Shown here: in pieces, positions 36,006-44,201 of the stretch
How the letters are laid out: every line of letters begins with the position of its first letter
How positions within the stretch are numbered: the first letter of the stretch is position 1
DNA from: Sneathiella sp. HT1-7
GTDB lineage: Bacteria > Pseudomonadota > Alphaproteobacteria > Sneathiellales > Sneathiellaceae
DNA: 64,000 nucleotides
Direction: 5' to 3'
NCBI RefSeq assembly: GCF_020731145.1
Contig: NZ_JAJFZN010000002.1
Coordinates: 1-64,000 of the forward strand
Program-made: the position numbers and the translations under genes
The notes under the pieces: generated by a model
Told to the model about the DNA's origin: nothing
What the model saw: only the letters and a program-made list of their open reading frames with translations
The model's database searches: none

Positions 36006-37199
36006 ATGAAACGTAGAAGCTTTTTAAATATCTCGTTGGGGGCCGTTGCGACTATTGCCGCGGCGTTCATTGGATCGGCTGGAATAGCCTCGGCTGATCA
36101 GGGGATATATGACGATAAAATAGTTCTTGGATCGCATCAACCGCTTTCCGGACCTGTCGCTCTTTGGGGCGTTCCGGTCACGAACGGTATGCGGATGGCG
36201 GTTGAGGATGCCAATGCAAAAGGGGGCGTTAACGGCCGTATGATTGAACTGATCGTCGAAGATTCAGCTTATCAGCAGAACAAAGCAGCTCAGGCCGGAG
36301 ATAAACTTCTCAAGAAGGACAAGGTTTTCGCCATCGTCGGCGCGCTAGGGACACCAACGAACATGGTGACGATGCCGCGGGCTCTTAAAATGGGCGTCAT
36401 GAATATTTTTCCGGTTACAGCCGCGAATGAGATGTTCGAGCCCTACCATAAGCTTAAGTTCGGTGGTTTCACGCCTTACAGTGATCAAATGCAGGCCGCT
36501 GTGAAATACTTTGTCGATAACAAGGGCATCAAGAAAATCGGTGTTCTCTATCAGGATGACGACTTTGGTAAAAATGTACTTCATGGGTGCGAAGATCAGG
36601 CCAAGGATATGGGGCTTGCTGAGGTTGTTAAAACAAACTTTAAACGGGGATCAAAGGACTTTTCCTCTCAGATTGCCCAGCTCAAGTCTGAGGGTGTTGA
36701 ACTAGTCTGCCTTGGTACCATTATCGGTGAGACGATCGGCAGCATGGCAACGGCTAAGAAGATTGGTTACGATCCGATCTTTGTTGTGAGTTCTGCTGGT
36801 TATGTTCCTGAGAATGTAACTCTGGCGAAAGGCCTGACAGAAGGTTTATATGGAACAGGACAATCCCCAATCCCTTATTATGAAGATGCCACGCCAGAAG
36901 TGAAAGCGTGGATGGACGACTACAAGAAGCGCTTTGGTGATGACGCGGTGTTACAGTCAATTGCCGGTTATGACGCAATGCATGTTTTCGTCATGGCGCT
37001 TGAAAAAGCAGGACCAGATCTGACTGCTGAAAAAGTCGCGGAAGCCATTGAAAGCATTAAAGACTATCAGAATATATTCGGGGGCGCTCCATATAGCTTC
37101 TCTGCTGAAGATCATCTGGGTCCAGATGCACGTAATAGTGCAGGCCTTTACCAGGTTGTTGGAGACAAGTGGCAAAAAGTCAGCGCGATTAGCTATTAA
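36006..37199 (+). CDS. LivK-like periplasmic substrate-binding protein with Tat-like signal
   Basis: A 397-aa receptor of the Leu/Ile/Val-binding type (Peripla_BP_6). The N-terminus KRRSFLNIS followed by a hydrophobic stretch ending IASA looks like a Tat signal peptide. The mature region has KIVLGSHQPLSGPVALWG and GVNGRMIELIVEDSAYQ, typical of this class. It is the last gene of the liv operon, with GGGAGAATAACC before its ATG, and ends in a strong terminator. It sets the specificity of the importer. Confidence 0.92.
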   Translation: MKRRSFLNISLGAVATIAAAFIGSAGIASADQGIYDDKIVLGSHQPLSGPVALWGVPVTNGMRMAVEDANAKGGVNGRMIELIVEDSAYQQNKAAQAGDKLLKKDKVFAIVGALGTPTNMVTMPRALKMGVMNIFPVTAANEMFEPYHKLKFGGFTPYSDQMQAAVKYFVDNKGIKKIGVLYQDDDFGKNVLHGCEDQAKDMGLAEVVKTNFKRGSKDFSSQIAQLKSEGVELVCLGTIIGETIGSMATAKKIGYDPIFVVSSAGYVPENVTLAKGLTEGLYGTGQSPIPYYEDATPEVKAWMDDYKKRFGDDAVLQSIAGYDAMHVFVMALEKAGPDLTAEKVAEAIESIKDYQNIFGGAPYSFSAEDHLGPDARNSAGLYQVVGDKWQKVSAISY

Positions 37200-37218
37200 T
37201 TCTGCGTAGAGGGAGGCG

Positions 37219-37248
37219 AAAAACCCGGTTTTCCAGCCGGGTTTTTTT
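37219..37248 (+). terminator. rho-independent terminator of the liv operon
   Basis: AAACCCGG and CCGGGTTT pair around an 8-base loop and are followed by T residues. It begins 20 bases after the binding-protein stop codon and may also limit transcription from the convergent aminotransferase. Confidence 0.92.
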
Positions 37249-37258
37249 ATTGGCAAAA

Positions 37259-38185
37259 TTATGACTGCGTATTTTGAGCGACGAGTTCCCGGTAAAGGCC
37301 TTGAAGTCTGGCCGTCATGGGGCCGATGCCCTCATGCAACCCGATCTTTTTTCCATCAATCTGCGCGACAGGAGTTTGGGCGCCAAAAGTACCTGTTAGA
37401 AAGGCTTCATCTGCGCCATAAGCCTCCACAAGAGAATAGTTCTTCTCAAATACCGGTATATTGTTCGCCCGGCACAGGTCGATCACTTTCTGCCGGGTCA
37501 CACCATTCATGCAGTAGTCGCCAGTGGAGGTCCAAACCTCACTTTTTCGGACGATGAAGAAGTTGCAGGCGTTTGTCGTATTAACGAAGCCATGCGGGTC
37601 CAGCATCAACCCTTCATCCGCCCCGGCTTGCTCCGCCTGCAAGCAGGCGATCACACAGTTCAGTTTGGAATGCGAGTTATATTTTGCATCCTGCGACATA
37701 GGAAGTCCGCGGACTTGAGGAACGGTTGCGAGAGAAATACCTCTGTTTTGCAGATGCTCTGAAGGTTTAGAATGCTCCATAATAATGACAATTGTCGGTC
37801 CCGTTTTCGAAAGATTTGGATGCTGAAACGGCTTAGATTTGACACCGCGCGTAATCATCAGGCGGCAATGAACATCATGGGTCATTCCGTTGGCGGCGGC
37901 GGTCCGGGTAAGGGCGTCCAGAATACCATCTCGATCCATCCCAATATCTAATGAAATCGCTTTGCAACTGTCGAAAAGCCTGTCCATATGCTCATCAAAG
38001 AACGCCCATTTGCCACGGTAAAGGCGCATTCCTTCCCACATTCCGTCTCCCAGCATGAACCCGGAATCATAGACGGACACTTTGGCGTCTGACCGGTGAA
38101 CAATTTCGCCGTTCACATAAATCTTGATATCCTGGTTTCGAGCATCCTCCTCCGCATCATGTGTGGTTAGGTTGTTTTCATTCAT
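37259..38185 (-). CDS. class IV PLP aminotransferase (branched-chain / D-amino acid type)
   Basis: A 308-aa fold-type IV enzyme. Landmarks are VNGEIVHRSDAKVSVYDSGFMLGDGMWEG near the N-terminus, the probable Schiff-base lysine in SHSKLN (K174), and the PLP-phosphate-binding GFVNTTNACNFFIV and CMNGVTRQKVIDLC regions. Relatives include IlvE, D-alanine aminotransferase and aminodeoxychorismate lyase, which motifs alone do not separate. The 20-residue polar N-terminus before KIYVNGE is unusual. It is convergent with the liv operon and divergent from the acyl-CoA dehydrogenase operon across 277 bases, where no gene is seen. Confidence 0.88.
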   Translation of the reverse strand: MNENNLTTHDAEEDARNQDIKIYVNGEIVHRSDAKVSVYDSGFMLGDGMWEGMRLYRGKWAFFDEHMDRLFDSCKAISLDIGMDRDGILDALTRTAAANGMTHDVHCRLMITRGVKSKPFQHPNLSKTGPTIVIIMEHSKPSEHLQNRGISLATVPQVRGLPMSQDAKYNSHSKLNCVIACLQAEQAGADEGLMLDPHGFVNTTNACNFFIVRKSEVWTSTGDYCMNGVTRQKVIDLCRANNIPVFEKNYSLVEAYGADEAFLTGTFGAQTPVAQIDGKKIGLHEGIGPMTARLQGLYRELVAQNTQS

Positions 38186-38462
38186 AATTCATTACCTGTT
38201 CGTATCCTGAGATTGTGCGGAACTTTCGGCTATATCCTTTGCGTTTTCTATCAAAAAGTAAAGGTAGGGGCATTCCATTTTGTCTCTGTTCTTTCATCTT
38301 ACTCCATGTAAAAATAACATAATTAGTGAGAACAAATCCTCTTGCGGATTTCCCGTCAGCAACAGATTGATCTCCACTAAAAAACAGATGCGACTATTCT
38401 GTCGAAATTTCGGCGAAGAAGAAGCCCTATAAAACAAGGCGGGTAACCGCTGGGAGGAAAAA

Positions 38463-39629
38463 ATGAGTGTCGATCTTACGCCCGAGCAGCTTCAGATCAA
38501 GGATAGCATTACCCGTCTATGTCAAAAATTTGATGATAACTATTGGCTTGCGCGAGATAACGACGGTGAGTTTCCGGAAGAATTTTGCCGCGCCATTGCG
38601 GATGAAGGATGGATGGGGATTGCCATGCCCGAAAAATATGGCGGGAGTGGTCTCGGCATATCTGACGCTGCCGTCATGGTGCAAGCCATTACGGAATCTG
38701 GGGCCGCCAATGCTGGTTTCGCGGCTATTGCCATTGGGATATTCGGCCTGAACCCGGTCGTTGTTTTCGGTACAGAAGAACAGAAGCAACGATGGTTGCC
38801 TCCGATTATAAAGCGCGAGGATGTTGCCTGTTTTGCTGTAACAGAACCGAACACGGGGCTGGATACAACCCGTTTGAAGACCCGGGCCATCCGCGACGGA
38901 GATCGTTATATTATCAAGGGTGAGAAAATCTGGACTTCCACAGCCTTGCAATCGAATAAGATGCTTCTGATTGCCAGGACAAAAAGAGAGGACGAGACAG
39001 CACGACCAATCGATGGGCTTTCTTTGTTTTATACGGACCTGAACCGGGATCATGTCGAAATCAGGCCAATCGATAAAATGGGCCGTAAATGTGTTGATTC
39101 CAATCAGCTCTTTATTGATGATCTGCCTGTTCCGAAAGAAGACCTGATCGGTGAGGAAGGTAAGGGGTTCCGATATCTGCTTCATGGTCTGAACGCCGAA
39201 AGGATACTGATTTCTGCTTCGATGGTCGGGCTTGGCCGCTGTGCTCTCAAGCGCGCTTCAGATTATGCCCGGGATCGTGTCGTTTTTGATCGACCGATCG
39301 GTATGAATCAGTCTATCCAGCATCCTTTGGCGCAATCCTGGGCGGAGCTTGAGGCGGCCAACCTTATGGCATTTCGTGCAGCTCATTTATACGATTCAGG
39401 ACAGGAATGTGGACTGGAAGCAAACGGCGCGAAGTATCTCGCGGCGGAGGCGGCGTTCAAGTCCTGTACCAATGCAGTTATGACGCATGGCGGCATGGGA
39501 TATGCGAAGGAATTCCACGTGGAAAGATACCTGCGTGAATGCCTGATCCATCGGCTGGCGCCGATAAGCCCACAGCTAATTTTAAGCTACCTTGCGGAGC
39601 GGGCACTTGATTTGCCGAAATCTTACTAA
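38463..39629 (+). CDS. acyl-CoA dehydrogenase family protein
   Basis: A 388-aa flavoprotein of the acyl-CoA dehydrogenase fold. The segments MPEKYGGSGLG, CFAVTEPNTGLDTTRLKTRA, YIIKGEKIWTS, LIGEEGKGFRYLLHGLNAERI, RVVFDRPIGMNQSIQHPLA and THGGMGYAKEFHVERYLRE follow the family order. GGGAGGAAAAA precedes the ATG. First gene of a run ending in PhyH (FAD monooxygenase, MaoC, CitE, PhyH). Predicted to oxidise an acyl-CoA thioester with electrons passed to ETF. The substrate is likely a small branched or functionalised acyl-CoA. Confidence 0.92.
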   Translation: MSVDLTPEQLQIKDSITRLCQKFDDNYWLARDNDGEFPEEFCRAIADEGWMGIAMPEKYGGSGLGISDAAVMVQAITESGAANAGFAAIAIGIFGLNPVVVFGTEEQKQRWLPPIIKREDVACFAVTEPNTGLDTTRLKTRAIRDGDRYIIKGEKIWTSTALQSNKMLLIARTKREDETARPIDGLSLFYTDLNRDHVEIRPIDKMGRKCVDSNQLFIDDLPVPKEDLIGEEGKGFRYLLHGLNAERILISASMVGLGRCALKRASDYARDRVVFDRPIGMNQSIQHPLAQSWAELEAANLMAFRAAHLYDSGQECGLEANGAKYLAAEAAFKSCTNAVMTHGGMGYAKEFHVERYLRECLIHRLAPISPQLILSYLAERALDLPKSY

Positions 39630-39743
39630 AGAAAATTTAGTGGCCGATGATGGCTTTTTTCTTGTCGTTTGACCTTAAGTCTGCAACCCTTAAGACCATG
39701 CGTTTTCAAGAATAACACGGAGAGAATCCGGAAGGAGGAAAAC

Positions 39744-40961
39744 ATGCATGTTATATTAATAGGCTGCGGAATAGCGGGAGCCGCACTGTCACTGACCCTC
39801 AAAAGGGCGGGGATTTCCCATCTAGTGCTGGAACAAGCCTCTAAACTTTCCGAAGTGGGCGCGGGCCTTCAACAAAGCCCGAACAGCATTCGGGTTCTTG
39901 AATATCTGGGTCTAAAGGATGAGTTGGCGCGCATCGGGGTGCCGCCGGCAGCGCATCTGTTCAAGGATTATAAAACCGGGGAAGTTTATCTCAAAACACC
40001 GTTAATGCCGAAGGTGGAAGAATACTTCGGCGCCCCCTATTACCATGTCCATCGGGCGGATTTACTCGACATTATGGTTCGCGCGATGGATCCGAGTAAC
40101 GTCCGGCTGAACTGCAAGGTTGTCGATGTTAAGGAAAATAATGACGGGGTCGAAGTCCATTTAAGTGATGGCACAGTCGAAAAGGGCGATGTTCTGATCG
40201 GGTCGGACGGACTTCATTCCATGGTTCGCGAAAAGTTCTTTGCGCCCGAAAAGCCGCGCCCCTCGGGCTGTGTTGCCTGGCGGGGGCTGGTCCCGGTTGA
40301 CGTCGCCCGGAAACTTGGCTTTGAGCAGAACTCCTATGTCTGGATGGGGCCACATCGTTCGGCAGTTCTCTACTATGTCTGTGGTGGCGATCTTTTTAAC
40401 TGGGTCGGGATTGGCCCTTACAATGACAATGCGAAGGAATCCTGGTCGCAGACAGGCTCTCGCGATGCCGCTCTTAATGAGTATGATGGTTGGAATGAGC
40501 AGATACGCGAGTTAATTGCGGGCACGGAAAGTCTGTTTATGACCAATATGATAGATCGTGAGCCGCTTGACCGCTGGGTCACGGACCGGGTTGCTCTGAT
40601 GGGGGATGCCGCGCACGCGATGATGCCGTATCACGCGCAAGGCGCAGGGCAGAGTATTGAGGATGCTTGGGTGCTGGGCCGATCCCTTGAGATGGCGGAA
40701 GGTAATATTCCTGCGGCCCTTAAAAAATATGAGGGGCTTCGTCTCGACCGTGCAAACCGAGTGCTGTTGCAATCCCGCGCGGCAGAGAATCTCTTTCATA
40801 TGAGCGATCCGGAAGAAGTTTCGCGCAGGAATGCCCGTTTCGCACGTCATCAGCAAGAAGACCAGGATGGCTTTCCGGTCGGCCAACGCTGGCTCTATTC
40901 CTATGATGCGGAAAAGGCGGTAATGGGCACGGATGATGAGTGGCGAGAGCTTTCTTGGTAA
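39744..40961 (+). CDS. FAD-dependent aromatic-type monooxygenase (salicylate hydroxylase-like)
   Basis: A 405-aa class A flavoprotein hydroxylase. The Rossmann motif is GCGIAG (residues 7-12 region) in MHVILIGCGIAGAALS; the middle motif is DVLIGSDGLHS and the second FAD motif VALMGDAAHAMMPYHAQGAG. The start is ATG 39744, with AAGGAGG upstream; a longer frame from 39669 includes non-coding leader. Family members hydroxylate phenolic acids using NAD(P)H and O2. Placement between acyl-CoA dehydrogenase and MaoC genes suggests ring or side-chain oxidation before CoA-linked degradation. Confidence 0.9.
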   Translation: MHVILIGCGIAGAALSLTLKRAGISHLVLEQASKLSEVGAGLQQSPNSIRVLEYLGLKDELARIGVPPAAHLFKDYKTGEVYLKTPLMPKVEEYFGAPYYHVHRADLLDIMVRAMDPSNVRLNCKVVDVKENNDGVEVHLSDGTVEKGDVLIGSDGLHSMVREKFFAPEKPRPSGCVAWRGLVPVDVARKLGFEQNSYVWMGPHRSAVLYYVCGGDLFNWVGIGPYNDNAKESWSQTGSRDAALNEYDGWNEQIRELIAGTESLFMTNMIDREPLDRWVTDRVALMGDAAHAMMPYHAQGAGQSIEDAWVLGRSLEMAEGNIPAALKKYEGLRLDRANRVLLQSRAAENLFHMSDPEEVSRRNARFARHQQEDQDGFPVGQRWLYSYDAEKAVMGTDDEWRELSW

Positions 40962-41010
40962 GGCGCAACTCAAAAGGCAAAAAACAATAATAAAGAAAGG
41001 TTAGTTTCTG

Positions 41011-41460
41011 ATGTCAGGTTTGTATTACGAGGAATTCGAAGTGGGGATGGAATTTAATCATTCCCTTACCCGCACGGTGACGGAGATGGATAATGTCATG
41101 TTTTGTGCCATGACTCATAATCCTCAGCCGTTGCATTTGGACGAGGAATTTTCGAAGCAAACTGAGTATGGTCAGCGCATTGTAAATAGCCTGTTTACCC
41201 TCGGTCTCGTAATCGGTGTGACGGTGGCGGAAACAACGTTGGGCACCACGCTTGGAAACCTCGGAATGACAGATATCCGCTTCGTTAATCCGGTTTTCCA
41301 TGGAGATACAATTCGCGTGGTCACCCGGATCAAGGAAATGCGCGAGAGTAAATCACGCCCCACCGCAGGTTTGGTTGTATTTGAACATATCGGCTATAAC
41401 CAACGGGATCAGGAAGTTGCTTATTGTGTTCGTACAGGTCTGATGAGGAAGCGGCCATGA
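41011..41460 (+). CDS. MaoC-family hydratase
   Basis: A 149-aa hot-dog-fold protein with the (R)-hydratase motif region NPQPLHLDEEFSKQ (catalytic-type Asp/His around residues 37-47), GQRIVNSLFTLGL and NPVFHGDTIRV. It resembles the mesaconyl-CoA or itaconyl-CoA hydratase branch of MaoC proteins. Its stop overlaps the ATG of the CitE-type lyase in an ATGA junction, and hydratase-plus-lyase pairs of this kind cleave methyl-malyl or citramalyl thioesters. AAAGGTTAG lies before the ATG. Confidence 0.9.
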   Translation: MSGLYYEEFEVGMEFNHSLTRTVTEMDNVMFCAMTHNPQPLHLDEEFSKQTEYGQRIVNSLFTLGLVIGVTVAETTLGTTLGNLGMTDIRFVNPVFHGDTIRVVTRIKEMRESKSRPTAGLVVFEHIGYNQRDQEVAYCVRTGLMRKRP

Positions 41461-42344
41461 GGCTTTTGCGATCATGGTTGTTTGTGCCCGGTGATAGCGA
41501 ACGCAAAATGGAGAAGGCGCTTGGCAACGACGCGGATGCTCTATTGCTGGATCTGGAAGATTCTGTCGCGGATGACCGTCAGGATGTGGCACGGGAAATG
41601 GTCGCGGACTTTCTGGCCGCGAACCAGGATCGGTCGCAGCAACAGCTTTGGGTGAGGATTAATCCGCTTGATACGGATATGGCCCTGCCGGATTTGGCGG
41701 CTGTCATGTCTGGGGCGCCCGATGGCATCATTTTGCCAAAAGTATATTCGGCAGCTGAAGTAAACCGGCTTGCGGATTTTCTTTTGGCGCTTGAGGCGCG
41801 TGAAGGGCTTGAGCTCGGCTCGACAAAAATTTGCAGCGTTGCGACAGAAACGGCGGCTTCACTACTGACGTTTGATAGCTATCTGAAGGACATTTCTCCC
41901 AGACTGGTCGCGATGACCTGGGGAGGAGAGGATCTGGCGGCGGCACTCGGTGCGTCAACGAATAGGCATCCGACAACCGGAGAATATGACGATCCGTTTT
42001 TGCTGGCCCGCTCTCTCTGTCTTGCGACGGCGCGCGCCATTGATGTACAGGCAGTCGGCGTCGTCTATGTCGATTTTCGGGATAGCGCAGGGCTGGAGCA
42101 GGAATGCCTGCGGGATCGTCGGTCCGGATTCATTGGCAAGGTTGCCATCCATCCAGCGCAAGTTGAAGTGATCAACCGCGCATTTACGCCGACGGACGAG
42201 GAAATTGACTTTGCTCGAAGGGTGATTGATATTTTTGAGCAAAATCCCGGCATGGGGACAATCGGTTTAGACGGGAAAATGCTCGATATGCCGCATTTGA
42301 AGCAGGCAAAGAATGTGATCGCGCTAGTGGATCAGCTACGCTAA
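41457..42344 (+). CDS. HpcH/CitE-type CoA-ester lyase
   Basis: A 295-aa TIM-barrel lyase of the citrate lyase beta-subunit type. FVPGDSERKMEKAL, LLDLEDSVADD (Mg ligand Glu34/Asp35), MTWGGEDLAAALGA and KVAIHPAQVEVINRAF are all diagnostic. ATG 41457 overlaps the MaoC stop, giving translational coupling. Likely splits a malyl-, methylmalyl- or citramalyl-CoA produced by the MaoC hydratase into acetyl-/propionyl-CoA plus an oxo acid. Which of these cannot be told. Confidence 0.92.
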   Translation: MRLLRSWLFVPGDSERKMEKALGNDADALLLDLEDSVADDRQDVAREMVADFLAANQDRSQQQLWVRINPLDTDMALPDLAAVMSGAPDGIILPKVYSAAEVNRLADFLLALEAREGLELGSTKICSVATETAASLLTFDSYLKDISPRLVAMTWGGEDLAAALGASTNRHPTTGEYDDPFLLARSLCLATARAIDVQAVGVVYVDFRDSAGLEQECLRDRRSGFIGKVAIHPAQVEVINRAFTPTDEEIDFARRVIDIFEQNPGMGTIGLDGKMLDMPHLKQAKNVIALVDQLR

Positions 42345-42372
42345 CCCGATATAAATCAAGGAGGGCAAAAAA

Positions 42373-43536
42373 ATGAATAATACGCAATCCGTAACCCATA
42401 TCTCTGCCGCCGATCATGCGCTTTTGATGGAAAAATATATCCGGGAAGGAGAGGTGCGTGCCTATGCTCTTGAAAACCGGGGGCCAATCAAGTTGGGACC
42501 GGATGGCAAACTTGATAAAGAAATCCTGAATGCCTATCGGGAGCATGGATTTTACGTTTTTGAGAATGTCGTGGATGACACTGAATTGCGTGAGCTTCGG
42601 GAGGATGTCGAGCGTGTCCTTTCACGGGCACCGGTTGAGCCGGAGGCGGCTCTGGATGCGTCTGGTCGGCCAGCAATGGGGCCTGAATTCACACGCTACC
42701 CCTATCGGTTTGCAAAACCACTTAGCGATCCGCTTGGCGGCACCGCAAAGAACAAAGGGCGTCATCCGGTCAAGATGCTCAATCCGACACCGGGCGAAGA
42801 TGCGCCGAGTTGGACCATCGAACTTTTGACGGGCAATTTACACCTGATGGATTCCTGCCTTCGCCTCTACGGTCACCCGGGGTTGCTTGCCGTCGCGGAG
42901 GCTATTAACGGCCCTGATTTTGTTCCCTATAACGAAGTGGCTTTCATCAAGGAACCGGGCCTTGGGCCCTCTGTCGCTTGGCATCAGGATGGAACAACCC
43001 ATTGGGATGCGCCTGACTGGAACGAAGATGCGCATGGTTTTAACTTCATGACACAGCTCTACCCAAGCACGCCGGCCAACTGTGTCTGGGTTCTGCCAGG
43101 CAGCCATAAAAGCGGAAAAGCGAACATCCCCGCCCTGGTGAATGAAAGCGGGTCGGAACGGCTAGCTGAAGCGGTGCCGCTAGTCTGTGAGGCGGGGGAA
43201 GTTTTTGTCGTTAATCGGCAACTGGTGCATGGGTCTTTTGCTAATTCATCTCCGGATAGAAGAGTAACGATAAACGCTGGGTTTTTCCCGCGTGCGCGTG
43301 TTCTCGACGTTTCGACAAGTCAGCTTGATGATCGCATGGAAACATATAATGCGGAACGTATTCACGCCCGCAGTCGGATCATTGCGCTCGGTATTGATGC
43401 GCGTCAGCAGCGGTTTCCGGGTGAACCAAGATTTAATTATCAGCCGTTGGCTGGAGAGATAGAGGAAAATCGCTGGAACGAGGAGAACCGCGAGAAACTT
43501 CTTAAAAATTACAACCTGAATGATATCTACATTTGA
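42373..43536 (+). CDS. phytanoyl-CoA dioxygenase (PhyH) family protein
   Basis: A 387-aa Fe(II)/2-oxoglutarate-dependent oxygenase. The iron-binding facial triad begins with H204-x-D206 in AWHQDGTTHWD, and the distal His is probably in VNRQLVHGSF with a downstream Arg in SPDRRVTINAG. AAGGAGG precedes the ATG. Last gene of the acyl-CoA dehydrogenase/monooxygenase/MaoC/CitE run. PhyH proteins hydroxylate acyl-CoAs, ectoine, phosphonates and halogenated substrates, so its place in the pathway (hydroxylation next to a carboxyl or amine) is inference. Confidence 0.9.
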   Translation: MNNTQSVTHISAADHALLMEKYIREGEVRAYALENRGPIKLGPDGKLDKEILNAYREHGFYVFENVVDDTELRELREDVERVLSRAPVEPEAALDASGRPAMGPEFTRYPYRFAKPLSDPLGGTAKNKGRHPVKMLNPTPGEDAPSWTIELLTGNLHLMDSCLRLYGHPGLLAVAEAINGPDFVPYNEVAFIKEPGLGPSVAWHQDGTTHWDAPDWNEDAHGFNFMTQLYPSTPANCVWVLPGSHKSGKANIPALVNESGSERLAEAVPLVCEAGEVFVVNRQLVHGSFANSSPDRRVTINAGFFPRARVLDVSTSQLDDRMETYNAERIHARSRIIALGIDARQQRFPGEPRFNYQPLAGEIEENRWNEENREKLLKNYNLNDIYI

Positions 43537-43615
43537 CGTTAATGAATTAGGTCGTAAACTTGCGGCAGCGCGCAAATCCTTATATGCAATGCGCCTGCCG
43601 AGGGAGTAATGCGAC

Positions 43616-44182
43616 ATGATTACCTTATTGATTATCATCGGCCTGATCGCCGCCATCATTCTGTATGTCATTGTGACTTACAATGGATTTGTCACTCTGC
43701 GTGAGAAAACCAATGAGGCCTGGAGCGGAATCGAAGTTCAGATGAAGCTTCGATACAATCTTATTCCCAATCTGGTTGAGACGGTAAAAGGATATGCCAA
43801 GCATGAATCGAGCACGTTTGAGGCCGTGACACGGGCGAGAAATGAAGCCATGTCAAATCACGGATCCCCGGCCGAGCAGGCCCAAACGGAAAATATGTTG
43901 TCTGGAGTGTTAAAATCCCTGTTCGCCCTTGCGGAGGATTATCCAGAATTGAAAGCTAACGAGAGTTTCCAGAGTCTTCAGGATCAGTTGGCGGAAGTAG
44001 AGGACAAGATACAGGCGGCCCGCCGTTACTATAATGGCGTGGTACGGGATAATAATATCAAGATTGACCAATTCCCCAGTAATCTTGTTGCTAATGCTTT
44101 TAACTTCCTCAAAGCCGAGTTCTTCGAACTGGCCGAAGATGAAGAAGCCGCCCGTAAGCCAGTCGATGTTAAGTTCGACTAA
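43616..44182 (+). CDS. lemA: LemA family protein
   Basis: A 188-aa protein with one N-terminal membrane helix (residues 2-22) and a helical periplasmic-side domain. The core VTLREKTNEAWSGIEVQMKLRYNLIPNLVETVKGYAKHE and the ending RRYYNGVVRDNNIKIDQFPSN region are typical of LemA. GAGGGAG precedes the ATG. Followed after 19 bases by the DUF2207 gene, the usual partner. The function of the pair is not settled; envelope stress or surface-remodelling roles are proposed for homologues. Confidence 0.93.
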   Translation: MITLLIIIGLIAAIILYVIVTYNGFVTLREKTNEAWSGIEVQMKLRYNLIPNLVETVKGYAKHESSTFEAVTRARNEAMSNHGSPAEQAQTENMLSGVLKSLFALAEDYPELKANESFQSLQDQLAEVEDKIQAARRYYNGVVRDNNIKIDQFPSNLVANAFNFLKAEFFELAEDEEAARKPVDVKFD

Positions 44183-44201
44183 CCGGTACCCTCCTGATCC
44201 G

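Noticed and set aside
44034-44201. N-terminal extension of the DUF2207 protein
   Set aside because: It overlaps lemA and would bury the signal peptide 56 residues inside the protein.
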